Shown here: piece after piece, positions 33,430 to 44,010 of the stretch
Layout: every line of letters begins with the position of its first letter
How positions within the stretch are numbered: the stretch's first letter is position 1
Assembly (NCBI GenBank): GCA_039707655.1
Contig: CM077666.1
Span: 284,259,166 to 284,323,165 of the forward strand
Origin: Elymus sibiricus
Lineage: Eukaryota; Streptophyta; Magnoliopsida; Poales; Poaceae
Reading direction: 5' to 3'
Length of the DNA: 64,000 nucleotides
The notes under the pieces: generated by a model
Told to the model about the DNA's origin: nothing
The model's input: only the letters and a program-made list of their open reading frames with translations
Databases searched by the model: none
Translations under genes and position numbers: made by a program

Positions 33430-33836
33430 CAGAATGGGCCAGGAGGTTCTGGCACAACCTTCCTTTGATCCTGCGGTGGTGCAAGATCCTCCTCCTCCTT
33501 CCCATGACAAGGCCAGGTAGACCACGAGCGTGCCAGCATCATCGAAGAAGCTGCTCGAGAGATTCGACTGTCGATCTTCCACTTGGAGAGTGGCCTCCTC
33601 CTAGCGTACCTCCTTGGCAGCTTGACCGAGTTCTACTTCGCCATGGTCCAAATGTCCGGGCGCCGTAGTGTCAGTCGCAGGCTCTTCTCCCTCTATTTAT
33701 GTGTCATAATCATGACCACCATCAGCTATGGGGACCTCGTCCCTAGAGCTACGCCGCCAAGTAGCTCGCCACCACCTTTTCCTTCACTCTCCTCATCCTA
33801 CCTCGCCTCCTCGCCTCTAACCACAACTTGTATTGA
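33430..33836 (+). pseudogene. Two-pore K+ channel (TPK family) gene fragment
   Basis: The best region, 33583-33760, translates to a membrane segment (SGLLLAYLLGSLTEFYFAM), a linker VQMSGRRSVSRRLF and a pore helix plus filter VIIMTTISYGDLVP. Rice TPK proteins have the same order: first membrane segment, D-H-M-S-G linker, and pore with T-V-G-Y-G-D-L-V-P. After a shift near 33755 a K-LATTFSF reading recalls the following KLLACAFVF. The filter has Ser in place of the first Gly. Only the first pore is present, the second pore and the EF-hands are absent, and an in-frame TAG follows the shift. Intact TPKs work in the vacuolar membrane. This is a dead fragment, perhaps carried here by a transposon. 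Confidence 0.7.
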
Positions 33837-33840
33837 TTAG

Positions 33841-34390
33841 TTTATGTGATAGTTCGTGGCAGTATTAGATTGTTGCAGCAAAATTATATATGTTTGTGCT
33901 ATGATGTTGGGTCTTTCTTAAAATCAAGAAGCACAACAACTAATGTAAATTAGTTGGTGTGTGCTATCAAGGTTTCCTTGGTAATTTGATCAAGCGTTAT
34001 TTCAAGAAAAGATCTTACTCGTCTCTTCTTTTCTTTTTTCTTGTTTGCAAAAAGGTTAATGGCCATAAATTAAGTATCACATACCTTACATAAACACCCT
34101 TATAGAAATTGAAAAATACATAAAAGTCTTTGAGGATTTCGAAGTCTTCTTCATCTTACATCCACCATGAGAAAATCTCGTTGTCCTCACCGCACTTTTC
34201 TCTCAACGAGGAAAACTGGTTTAAACCATTCAATCAACATACTCCCACGTGCAGTCTGAACTGTGCCATAACCCAGTAAAGACCTGGAGGTACGTCCTCG
34301 CGGATAAGGGTTCTCCTATTACTTAAGTATTCCGCTATCTCATGGTTATTTATTTGTTTTACTCGAATATGCACAAGCATGTGTATCATA
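33841..34390. other. No feature recognised
   Basis: AT-rich sequence without a supported ORF. It may include former 3' flank of the channel gene fragment. Confidence 0.4.
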
Positions 34391-34392
34391 TA

Positions 34393-34474
34393 CTCCCTCC
34401 ATTCCATAATTATTGTCGTAGTTTTTAGTTCAATTTGAACTAAAACCACGACAATGATTATGGAACGGAGGGAG
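34393..34474. mobile_element. Stowaway-type MITE (Tc1/mariner)
   Basis: 82 bp with terminal inverted repeats CTCCCTCCATTCC.../...GGAACGGAGGGAG and target duplication TA (34391-34392, 34475-34476). The whole element can fold into one hairpin. Confidence 0.92.
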
Positions 34475-34476
34475 TA

Positions 34477-35141
34477 TTAAAGAAGAATGAGGCTAAATAA
34501 CTCATCCACCTCAAGGTGTTACAATTATCACACCTTGCCCACTCCGCCTGCATCTAGTGTTATAAACTACTACTCCTCGCATTCTATCCACCTCAACACT
34601 CTACCAAAGAAGCTATCCATATCACCCCTCAAAAGTTCTACTTGTTCCTAGGCTCGGCCCTCGTCCACAATCTTTTGTATTACACATCTAGGCGAGGGTA
34701 GCATCCATGAAAATGATCGCATTTCGGTGTTTCCACAGTTATATATTACGGAGTTCCTCCCTAGTTGGATTTCTTTTTCATATGATCGTCAAACGTTTAC
34801 ACAGGCATTTAGGTTAATGTTTGTGATACAGATAATTATATTTAACAAATCAGAGAAATTGCTTTTCAAAATGAAAAGAAAGTCCCGTCAAAACTCCCTA
34901 GTCAAAAGAATGTGGAAAGAAAGAGAAAAGAAAGAAGAGCACATGGTGGTGAGTGCTCGTAAACCGGTTTTACGCAACCTGGACTCTGCACCTTTTAGAA
35001 GCAAATCTGGGCTGATTTTCTTCTGACTACCATCATCATAGCTGGGATGAAAAATGTATAAACAACGCGGCACCAACTAATTTATCTGGGCCACTTTTCA
35101 GCCTCAGGTGACCTTTTCCCTATTGTCCGCCCAGCGGAGGT
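34477..35141. other. No feature recognised
   Basis: No supported gene or repeat boundary. Short ORFs here show no known motif. Confidence 0.4.
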
Positions 35142-35150
35142 CGAAACCGG

Positions 35151-36029
35151 CGAAATCACTAGTTAAGGGTTACCCCTTACAAAGGTCACTCTCACCTTCT
35201 CAGGGGCTGACAAGTGGCGCACTGCATGTGCGCTACTGGTTGCAACCAGGTAGTTTTTTCTTTTTTCGTAGATTCGTTTATTCAAATCGTTTTATCTCTT
35301 GAACCATGCTTACAATTCACAAACCGTTTTCATCGTTGGATTTCTCACGTCGAGATCTTCGAAAGTAGATCCTTGTTAATAGGTTTCGACAAACTTTCTT
35401 TCACGAGAAAACCGGAAAAAAATCCGAAGCCGGAAGCATGTTTTTTATTATTCACTTTTTTCCCTTTCCGAGAGGCACAAATGTTCTTCTCGTGGAAGCA
35501 AATCTATGCCTCCATGAGTTGCAAATTTGTGCTTCTTATATAAGCAAAAAACTATTTCTTTTTCCTTTCCGAGAGGCACAACAATGCCTCTAGCGGAAGC
35601 AAATCTGTGCCTCCACGAGAAACAAATCTGTGCTTCTAGCGGAAGCAAATATGTGCCTCCATGAGAAACAAATATGTGCCTCCACGAGAAGCAAATTTGT
35701 GCTTCTTGGGGAAGCAAAAAAAAAAAGCATTTTCCCCTTTCCGAGAGGCACGGGTGTGCTTCTCGCGGAATGAAATATGTGCCTCCACGAGAAGCACCGA
35801 TTTTTTTTCGTACAATTTTTTTCTTCTCCCAAACCTAGGAAAACCAGACGAAAATCGTAAAGCCGAAAAATGAAAAAAAAAACCCATCTAAAACCAGAAA
35901 ACTCGTACAGAAAAATAAAAAAACAAATCCTGAGGGAGCTTCAAGCACGCGACACGTGGCGGCAGCTGGACACACCAAAGTGACCCTTGCGGGGCACCCG
36001 CAAAAGGTACCCCTTGATTAGTTCCTCTC
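35151..36029. mobile_element. Mutator-type non-autonomous element
   Basis: About 880 bp. The direct repeat CGAAACCGG(C) lies at 35142-35151 and 36030-36039, a 9-10 bp target duplication as expected for Mutator. The ends form imperfect inverted repeats: GAAATCACTAGTTAAGGG.. on the left and, on the opposite strand of the right end, GAGAGGAACTAATCAAGGGG. There is no transposase. Inside, 35460-35800 is a degenerate array of about 35-bp units of the type GAAGCAAAT.TGTGCCTCCACGA. Confidence 0.7.
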
Positions 36030-36039
36030 CGAAACCGGC

Positions 36040-36300
36040 CGACTCGTCTAACGATGACGCTGATGGAGGCGGTGTGTCGCTTAAAGCGAGACGGAAAGAA
36101 CGACCGCCCACGCAGCGTCGTGTCCATGGGCGAGGTGGGTTGCAACGAGTTTGTAAAAGCAACATTGTTCATTTCCTTCAACAAACACACATGTGCCGCT
36201 ATGGCTGGAGCTGTCGGCCCCGACTGCGGCGGCGCGAAATAGAATCATGTTGGCGCAAGCGCCTTATCTCTTTTGTTTTTTCAGTTAAGTATATATGTAG
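36040..36300. other. GC-rich stretch with a short ORF, not assigned
   Basis: 36054-36242 is open on the plus strand for 62 codons without recognisable motifs. It is GC-rich compared with both sides, so it may be a remnant of genic sequence. Confidence 0.3.
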
Positions 36301-37090
36301 TTAAATCTTTTATTGCTTTACTAGTTCTATAAAAAAATTGATTGTGTATCAAAAAAATGTTGAAAATGTAATAAAAAAATTCTGATATATACGAAAAATG
36401 TTCAATAATAAAAATGAATTTCATAAATTTTTAAAATGTTGATTGTGTATCATAAAAATGTTAATTGTATATTTAAAAAATTTAAACATGTATAAACAAA
36501 TGTTCCTGATATATACGGAGAATGTACAATGTGTATGATAATAAAGTAGTCATCAAAAATAAAATTTTCAAATATATTAATCATGTATTTGACAAAATTT
36601 AAACATGTAAAAAAATATTTCTGATGTGTACGAAAAATGTACAATGCGTATGAAAAAATTAATCATCAAACACATATATTTTAAAAAGGTTAACCATGTA
36701 TTTAAAAAAAGATAAACATGTATAAAAAATGTTGCTGATGTATACAAAAAATGTACACTGTGTATGAAAGAAAAGTAGACATCAAAAACATATATTTGAA
36801 AAATAGTTAAACATGTATAAAAAAAATCTGATGTATATGTAACATGTAGAATTTATTTGAAAAAGATAGACATCAAAACATATATTTTTTAAATGTTAAT
36901 AACTTATTTGAATTTTTTTAAACATGCATAAAAATAATGTTCCAGATGTATACGAAAAATATACACATATATGAAAAAATGTTCCTAATGTATACCAAAA
37001 ATGTACATTGTGTGTGAAAACAAAACAGATAAAGAAAAACAGAAGAAAACGAGAAAAACTGAAAAGAACTAAAGAAAACCAAAGAGAAAC
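36300..37090. repeat. AT-rich degenerate tandem repeats
   Basis: Many irregular copies of units like AAAAATGTT..ATGTAT and GTATACGAAAAATGTACA. The same kind of sequence resumes at 37430-37700. The 340 bp between (37091-37430) is GC-richer with inverted GGGCC-type motifs. No coding potential. Confidence 0.6.
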
Positions 37091-37429
37091 AGGAAATATA
37101 AAAGAATTCATTGACAACCGAAAAGTCTAACCACTGGAAAGGTCGCTCAACTGCTGGGCCGGCCAGTACTATAGCAATGCGAAAATGCTTCAGGTGGGAC
37201 CGAAGTTATACTCACTACAAGAGAGATATAGCTTTCGCGGACACTAACACATACAATAGAGACCAGCTATTGGACGCCCATTGTGGTGACATATAGGAGA
37301 GGCTCCGCTTGCAAGCCTGGGCAAATGGGCCGTCCCACACTGCCGCGAGTGGTTTTTGTTTTTCTCTTTTATTTTGTTTTTCTAAAAAAAAACAATTGTC
37401 GTTTCTTACCAAGCTAGATAATTGAAAAA

Positions 37430-38430
37430 TTATAAAGAAAAATAAAAAGCATATTTAAGAAAATTGTTAACTATGTGTTTTAGGAAAAGCTCAGTGTAGA
37501 TTAAATAAACGTTCAACATATACTAAAAAATGTTAAGTGTGCATTAAAAAATGATCATATAATTAAAAAAGTTTATTGTATATTATTAAATGTTTAATGT
37601 ATATTACAAAATGTATAGTGTGTATTAAAAAATTGTTCATCATATATTAAAGAATTGTTCACTGTCCATTAAAAGATAGTTCACCGTGTATCGAAAAGCC
37701 AAAAAAACATAAATACCCTTTCGTTATTGGGTGTATATACACGTGATATGGGAAAAATTAGTAATTTCAAAAAATTGAAAAAAATATGAAACTTTCTTTT
37801 AAAATAAACCTGACCATCTGTCATACTCGTATAAAAAGTTTCGCAGAGGAAAAAAAATTCCCATCGACTACACGGCAAAAAAACAAAATCTCAAGGAAAA
37901 AAAGTGTGAATAGTTACCTCTATATAGTGTTAATTTTTTTTCACAAACAACACCATGGATTTTTTTTCCTTCGCCAATCTTTTTACACAAATACAAGAGA
38001 AGGTCAAGTTTATTTCAAAAAAGGTTCTATAATGTTTTGACCTTTTTTTGTAATTACTGTTCCTGTCCCAGGAACAAAGAAAAAACAAAAAGAAAAAAAG
38101 ACCCAAACAAAAACCATAACAGAAAACCAACAGAAAAAGTTGGAGTGAAAGGGAAAGCGCGAGAAAAGGCCCCGAACTGGGCCGACCGAACAAGGCTTGC
38201 TAGTGGGTGACGTGACGTCGATTTGCCGTATGCGGGCGGTCAATAGGATCCACTCATATCGCATCAACATGGAACTTGTGTATTCGTCCATCATGCATTA
38301 AATAACTATGGTTGATGTCGAAACAATTTCAGACAGACCCCTCGATAGGATGTCGCAGCAAGTCGGATGGTCTGAATGGAAAACACGGAGGCAGGGTTTA
38401 CCCAGGCTCAGACCCTCAAGGTGAAGGTAA
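37430..38430. repeat. AT-rich repeats, then unassigned sequence
   Basis: 37430-37700 continues the AAAAATGTT-type repeats. 37700-38430 shows poly-A/T tracts and no supported gene. The stretch 38310-38430 resembles LTR-end sequence common in cereal gypsy elements but no boundary was found. Confidence 0.4.
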
Positions 38431-41052
38431 AACACTACTTCCTGCTCTTTGTTTATAGATGGATGGGTGTACGTAGTACAATGATATCCTACAAGTGCAC
38501 AGGGCTTTGTAGCAATTTTGGGGTAAGTAAGGTTTGTCGATCTCACAGTGAGGGAAAAGGAAGGCACCACTAACCCTGCAACTATGTTATCACTTATGCA
38601 ATTCCGTACACACCCAAATAGTCTACTCTAACGATTGCCAGGGAAATGATAAAAGTTTTTTTTATCTATACTACAAACGGAAAGGTAAAAACATGAATAA
38701 AAAGGACTAAACTAAATGTAGGCAGAGTATGAGTAGTAAAGCGCTCTCGAGGGTTCTGGAGTCACCACAACTAGAACGGTCTGCACAACATATGCATAAC
38801 ATAGTTCTAGGTCTGCATCTCGCTCTCTACTCTTTACGTGTCAAAAGTGGGCGGATCCTGGCACAGATACGCGTTACATGGAGTAGTCTACGCACACATA
38901 CGCCACCACCGTAGTTTCCCCATGCCGATTTTCACCACGGTTAATTAAGGGTTTCCCCATGGATGCGGCCTTCTAGGGTTTGCCGCTACTCCCCTACCAA
39001 TTGTAAAGGCGAGGAAGAGAGGATATCACCGTTACCTATTTCCCTCAACACCCTAACCGCTACACCAATAGTAATATGCTCCATGACCAATCAAGGCGAT
39101 AATGCTACGTGAGCGCTCCTCACAAGTCACAATACTCATGAAGGATATTAACTTGAACATAAACAGAAGGTATTGGATCTCTCATAGGAATTAAATTCTA
39201 ATCATATAGAGTTCATCCATAGCCCCAAGAACTATTACAACTACTCAAACATGTAAATGGTAAACATAGAGGAGAGGATCAAGATACAAGCCGACACCAA
39301 GTCGGGGAAGGACAAAGGCATGGCGGTGTTGGTAGAGATGGCATCGGCCCAAAGGCCGGTGCCGATGAGTTTTATTTTTACACTCCTCTCACCTGAGTTT
39401 AAATCGAAATATTTCATTTAAACCGAGATATTCGCTCCGATATTGCTACTAATGACCAATTAATGCAAATGATTCCAAATATCCAATATTTATTTTGTTT
39501 CTATAGGAAATGGGCTATTTATCAAGGCAATACATCGAAAGGAGTAAAGTGGAGATAGAGAAGATCAAGTGGGAGGCGCAGTAGAGGTGCCAGAGCAAAA
39601 GACGGCGTTCCATACGACCATCCCCGCTCATATGGATGAACGTATGGTGTGCCAACCAAGGCATCTGATACACCTGGACAACCTTTATAAAAGGCCCGAC
39701 GCCAAATGAGCAACAGAAGAAGCCGCACATCGTCATCTTCGCAGCAGTCATCTCCATCAACCCTAGCCACCACCATTTCATAGCCACCACCTTCATCACC
39801 ACCATAGTTCTTAGCCATCTAGGCATACTTGTAATCGTGTATCACATACGACATCCATTGTAAGACATATTATCAATCAATCAATCTTCATGATGTGTTT
39901 TTCAATGAGTTCTTCGTGTGATCTGATCTCCATGTGTGAGTAGTTCGGTAAGGTCATGGGTTGAGGCAAAGGCCTTGCAACCCAATGTATTTGTTGGAGG
40001 GATCGATGGAAGTACTTTGAATTAACGTCCCGTATGTGTAGCATGAAGTTACTTCGTAGTGGTCTCTTGTCTCATTTGCGTTCTTCATCCCTGCAGGTAC
40101 CCAGGATCATGGAGAGCGAGTCACGGAGAGGCTAAGGGCAGGGAGACCGTGAAGTGTTATTCTGAACACCAGTGACAGAAAGGATAGTACAGTAACACGG
40201 ATCCTATCCCTGGGGATTCAAGAGGTGTAGTCATTAAACGTCCAATGCTTTTGTCCGATTATTGCTATCTTAATTACCGGGGCAACCCCACACGACGGAT
40301 AGGGCCTTCGGTTGGACAACTGACTCTTGATGCAGGACGCGTGCCGGTCAAGACGTAATTTGGACACATCCCCAACTTCGATGCGTAGCAAGCACATCTT
40401 GATGGATGACTTCCAGAGCACAAATTAAGATCATGATGACCCCGACACAAATATAAGGTTGTAAGCATAAGTCATCATACCCATGCCTATTTTTATTATA
40501 AGTGTTTCAGTGTCAACTTGATTCCGATCCAGTCAAAAGCTGGAGTTTAATTCTCTAGCAAAAGCTTGTTAGAAACCCTTGCTTAAAGGGCACCTTCCTC
40601 TCATGGGTTTGATAACTCAGGGTCACCTTTGGGGAAAAAGGCAAGAATCCTTTCTGCTCCTTTACTGGATCACTAAAGGGACTAATCAGGTGCGGCGTGG
40701 TGGCAGAGCCTCCTCTCCCTTCTTCTTTCTTAGCCCTTATTTTGTGGTGGAGATGGTCTTGGAGCAGCATGGGAGATGGAGATGGATGTAGATGATGATG
40801 GAGATGATGATGGATGGGGATTATATAGCCGGCCTACATGGGTGTCCTCCCTGGATGTAGACTCTCCTCTTTGATCCAAGGGCTCTAGATGAGCTAAATC
40901 CAATCCCAATACCCCCTTGGTGTCCAAAGAAGTCATGGGAACAAACAGGGATGAAATCCATAAAGAATCTTATGAGATGTGGGCAATTTTGCAGATTTCT
41001 GTGGGTGGTACGACCGTCAGACGACCTAGCCCGATCGTACCTACTGTCGACA
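38430..41052 (-). mobile_element. LTR-like sequence, minus, interrupted by a solo LTR
   Basis: Read on the minus strand, a TATA box (CTATATAA at about 40821-40829) is followed by CAT-rich leader sequence. After removal of 39363-40688 comes a long non-coding stretch with typical LTR R/U5 character, ending in a tail near 38450. Both ends are approximate and no partner LTR or target duplication was found. It may be a solo or truncated LTR. Confidence 0.4.
39363..40688 (+). mobile_element. Solo LTR of the ATH-1 type
   Basis: 1326 bp aligning in reverse orientation with the ATH-1 LTRs (39391-39470 matches the U3 start, 40600-40688 the U5 end). It is flanked by the duplication GGTGC (39358-39362 and 40689-40693). 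The 5' TG is mutated to CG. No internal sequence is present, so it arose by LTR-LTR recombination. Confidence 0.88.
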
Positions 41053-41059
41053 CATGTAT

Positions 41060-41800
41060 TAGAGACCCTTCGACCAAACTGTGTGCGATGCATGAATCAC
41101 AAATGGTATCAGAAAAAAACCGTCATGAATAAGACGAACTGTGTGTGATGGCGGAGACATCAAGCACGATTCAGATTAGAGTTGCGTGTGCGAATCTTGG
41201 CATACAGGTAATCCATACAAACTGTTTGTGATGTGCCCAGACAACAGAAACGGTCAGCCAGATCAAGGTGTGTGTGATATACGGCATGCAGTTCACTCGG
41301 ATGAACTGTTTGCGATGATCCAGAAGAACACAAACGATTAGCCAGATCAAGGTGTGTGCGATAGACGGCATACGAGTCACTTGGATGAACTGTTTGCGAT
41401 GAGCCAAAACAACATAAACGGTTAGCGAGATAAAGGTGTGTGCGATAGGCGACATACAGGTCACTTAGATGAACTGTTTGCGATGAGCCAAAATTAACAC
41501 AAACAATTTGGCTTAACAAGATGTGTGTGATACCCGGCAAACAGGTCAGTAATCAGAATTGTGTGGGAGGACCGATAATAACACAGACATTTCCTACTAA
41601 TAAGCTCTGTGTGTTCTGGGCAAACGCTTGTCATGTGATTTGCTCAGTCTGTACAGCATCTACGCTCTCTGTGTACAGAACAATATTCTTTAGTGTGAAT
41701 AGTGTGCTTTGTTTGGGCTGGCACACGAGTATATGGATCACACCCGTGGGCGAGCAATGTGCACGCACGCGTCGTGCTAGCTCGCGCTTCCTTCTATGCT
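41060..41800. repeat. CACTA-like subterminal repeats (CAC-1, left side)
   Basis: Repeated short motifs of the type AACTGTGTGCGATG, ACAAACGGTTAGC and AAGGTGTGTGCGATA. Between 41215 and 41545 there are about four copies of an 84-bp unit. Such arrays mark the ends of Triticeae CACTA elements. A left terminal inverted repeat was not found, so this end may be truncated. Confidence 0.6.
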
Positions 41801-41889
41801 AAGTTTCCTTTAATTGATGGCGTTTTATGAACACGCAATCGTTTCCCGCCGCCACCCAGCGATTGCACATAAGCCTAGGCGGCGTGTGA

Positions 41890-42666
41890 CACACCGAGGC
41901 ACAAGCACAGCCTATAGCCCCTCTACCTTTTCCAAGCATTCCAACCCACCGAAGCGCCGCCTCTGCCATCAACCTCCTCGGCGAGGAAAACGAGCAGGTG
42001 CCACGGCCCGTCGAGGCCGAGGGCGTCCCCGGCAACGCGATGGACGACGTCGTGCTGTGCGTCATCGCCAAGGTTGAGCAGACACTTGGCACAGGGCACG
42101 CCCACGCCGCAGATCAAGATAGGAGCGTCAGCGCCGAGAGGCTACAGCTCGCCGCATAACATGATCGGTGGTGCGCCACAGAGAGAGATAGGCGCGTCCG
42201 CGCCGACAGGTTGCGGCGCGATGCAGAGCGAGACTGATGGGCCACAGAGCGAGAGGCGTGGCACGCCGCACAGCAAGAGCGGTTCCATCGGCGCTTGCCT
42301 GCTGTCGACAGGGTGTTTCAGCTGGGTACACGGCTTGTCAGTAGCCCCATTCCTCGCCAGGAGTGGGCAGAGGCCGTCTGCGCCGTACTTGCACTAGAGG
42401 CCGGCCGCGTCGTTCGGATGGGTCGCGCCGTTCGCCTTGTCCGCGGCCCACTCGATACCAACGCGCTGGTCGCTAGGCTCGAGCGCCTCCTTGGCCCAGG
42501 TGTCCGGCTAGGCACAGTAGAGGAACATGGCCGTCGCATCCTCGAGCTGGTGATCTCCGATGAAATAGCCAACTTGGAGCTCGAGATCGCGCTCCAGATG
42601 TACCGCGAGCGTGTCAACTTGGACGAACGCCTGCACGAGTTCAGGCAGAGCCAAGAGCTACCGTAG
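41890..42666 (+). pseudogene. GC-rich gene-like cassette, broken by stops
   Basis: One frame reads from about 41900 to the TAG at 42664-42666, interrupted by a TAA near 42156 and a TGA near 42236. Recognisable stretches are MDDVVLCVIAKVEQTLG, an Arg/Asp/Glu/Ala-rich helical middle (ERDRRVRADRLRRDAERD) and LVARLERLLGPGVRLGTVEE followed by a charged helical C-terminus. The family is not recognised. The part downstream of 42240 is open for about 140 codons. It lies directly inside the CACTA repeats and may be cargo. Confidence 0.4.
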
Positions 42667-42990
42667 GCAAGGATGGTGGTCATGGACGCGTTTTTTTTTG
42701 TTGAGTCGTTTCGACGTTGATCACTATGTATTCACAACAATCATAATATTACTCTGTTTATTGCTCTATTTATTGCTTTGTTTCAATGTGTGTACTCTGT
42801 CTTCTGTTCTTATATATTGTTCTGTTTCAATGTGTCTATGCTTTCCATTCTGTACATGTGGATGGTAACAACTAGATAGAAATTAGTACGAAAACAGACA
42901 GAAATATGAAATTCATAACATATACGTGATGATACTTAACTACTACGTACAATGTATAAAACTGAAAATGAACAATATTAAAAGTCCCAA
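42667..42990. other. No feature recognised
   Basis: AT-rich spacer between two gene-like cassettes that converge on it. It possibly holds 3' untranslated sequence of both. Confidence 0.4.
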
Positions 42991-43599
42991 CTAATAATCC
43001 CTCCTTAGGGGGGCCAGTATTCCGGAGCCCCTCGCCAGCAGCCCCCTGGTGCGCGGCGGCTTCCCAGCGTAGGCGAAGTTCTCCGCCTCCTCCGCCTCGC
43101 AGCGCTCGACGTGCCGATCTGCCTCCTACTGGCGGACGCGCGCAAAGGATCTTGCCATTTTAGTGGGTGCCCACCGGAGCTCCTCATCGGTAGCACGCTA
43201 CAGCTTATCGGCCCACCTCCACGCAGCGATGAGGCGCCTAGCGCCTTTGGCCTTCCTGGCGAAGTACCGGCCGTCTTCGTACACCTCCTTCGCACGTCGA
43301 CGCGCTCGCCGCCAAAGCTCCAGTGCCTCCTTTTCCTAGGCGGTTTCACGGGCCACCTAGTACCTGGCTTCCTCCTCCGCCATCTCCGCCTTGAACGCCA
43401 CTTGCCTGGCTTTCTCAGCCGGCGGCAGCGCCTTCCACAGACAAAGATTGTACTGGCCCCAAAACCACTCCAAAGTTGTGGGGTCTGGCGCAACTTTGTC
43501 TGGTGGCGCATAGGGGTCCTCCTCGTCGCTGCTCTGTGCCTGGACGTCCTCGCAGGGCGGCGCCTCCTCCTCGGCGCGTGTGCAGATCGGCGGTGCCAT
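42991..43599 (-). pseudogene. GC-rich gene-like cassette with four internal TAG codons
   Basis: From ATG at 43599 to TAG at 42991-42993, 202 codons in one frame with internal stops at 43357, 43336, 43198 and 43126 (plus-strand starts of CTA). All four are TAG, and no frameshift is seen. Motifs: acidic N-terminus (VQAQSSDEEDPYAPPD), LEWFWGQYNLCLWKALPP, then a long Ala/Arg/Glu helical part (WRRARRRAKEVYEDGRYFAR). No known domain. A TATA-like AATAAATA lies about 85 bp upstream (near 43685). The decay pattern fits C-to-T changes at CAG codons. Confidence 0.5.
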
Positions 43600-43699
43600 G
43601 GCAGAGTTTTGTGTGAGAGAGAGGGGGGCGAGCGAGGAGAGAATGTAGATGAGAATGCAGTCGGGACGACGTGGGTGGGGTAGTATTTATTGGCGGTCG

Positions 43700-44010
43700 G
43701 AATCTAGATCGACGGGAGTAGTACATGCGCCGGTCGCCGGAATTTACGAGTGTTATAGCTTGAATTACACACGATTCTCGAAGCAAAAGCCGTGTGTGAA
43801 ATAAATCGCTAACGGTTCCCATGACTGAACTGCGTCTGATTAATAACCCGCGCCACTCACCTTCCAAACCTCGGGGCGCGAAACAGAGTGCCAATCATGC
43901 GGGGCCCAGTTGTCTTCCCAGATATTTGCATTTTCTTTCCAAATATTTTGCATGAATGCTTATTTCATCTTACCATGCTATTATTGTAAAATGTAATACA
44001 TAAATGATTT
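43700..44010. other. Spacer with CACTA-like motifs
   Basis: 43760-43850 has motifs of the subterminal type (ACACACGATT, CCGTGTGTGA, CTAACGGTTCCC). The rest is unremarkable. Confidence 0.35.

Noticed and set aside
37212..37232. CACTACAAGAGAG as the left end of a CACTA element
   Set aside because: It does not match either CACTA right terminus found here and no subterminal repeats follow.
41160..41540. Open frames over the subterminal repeats with repeated peptide patterns
   Set aside because: The periodicity comes from the 84-bp DNA repeat and all frames are similarly open.
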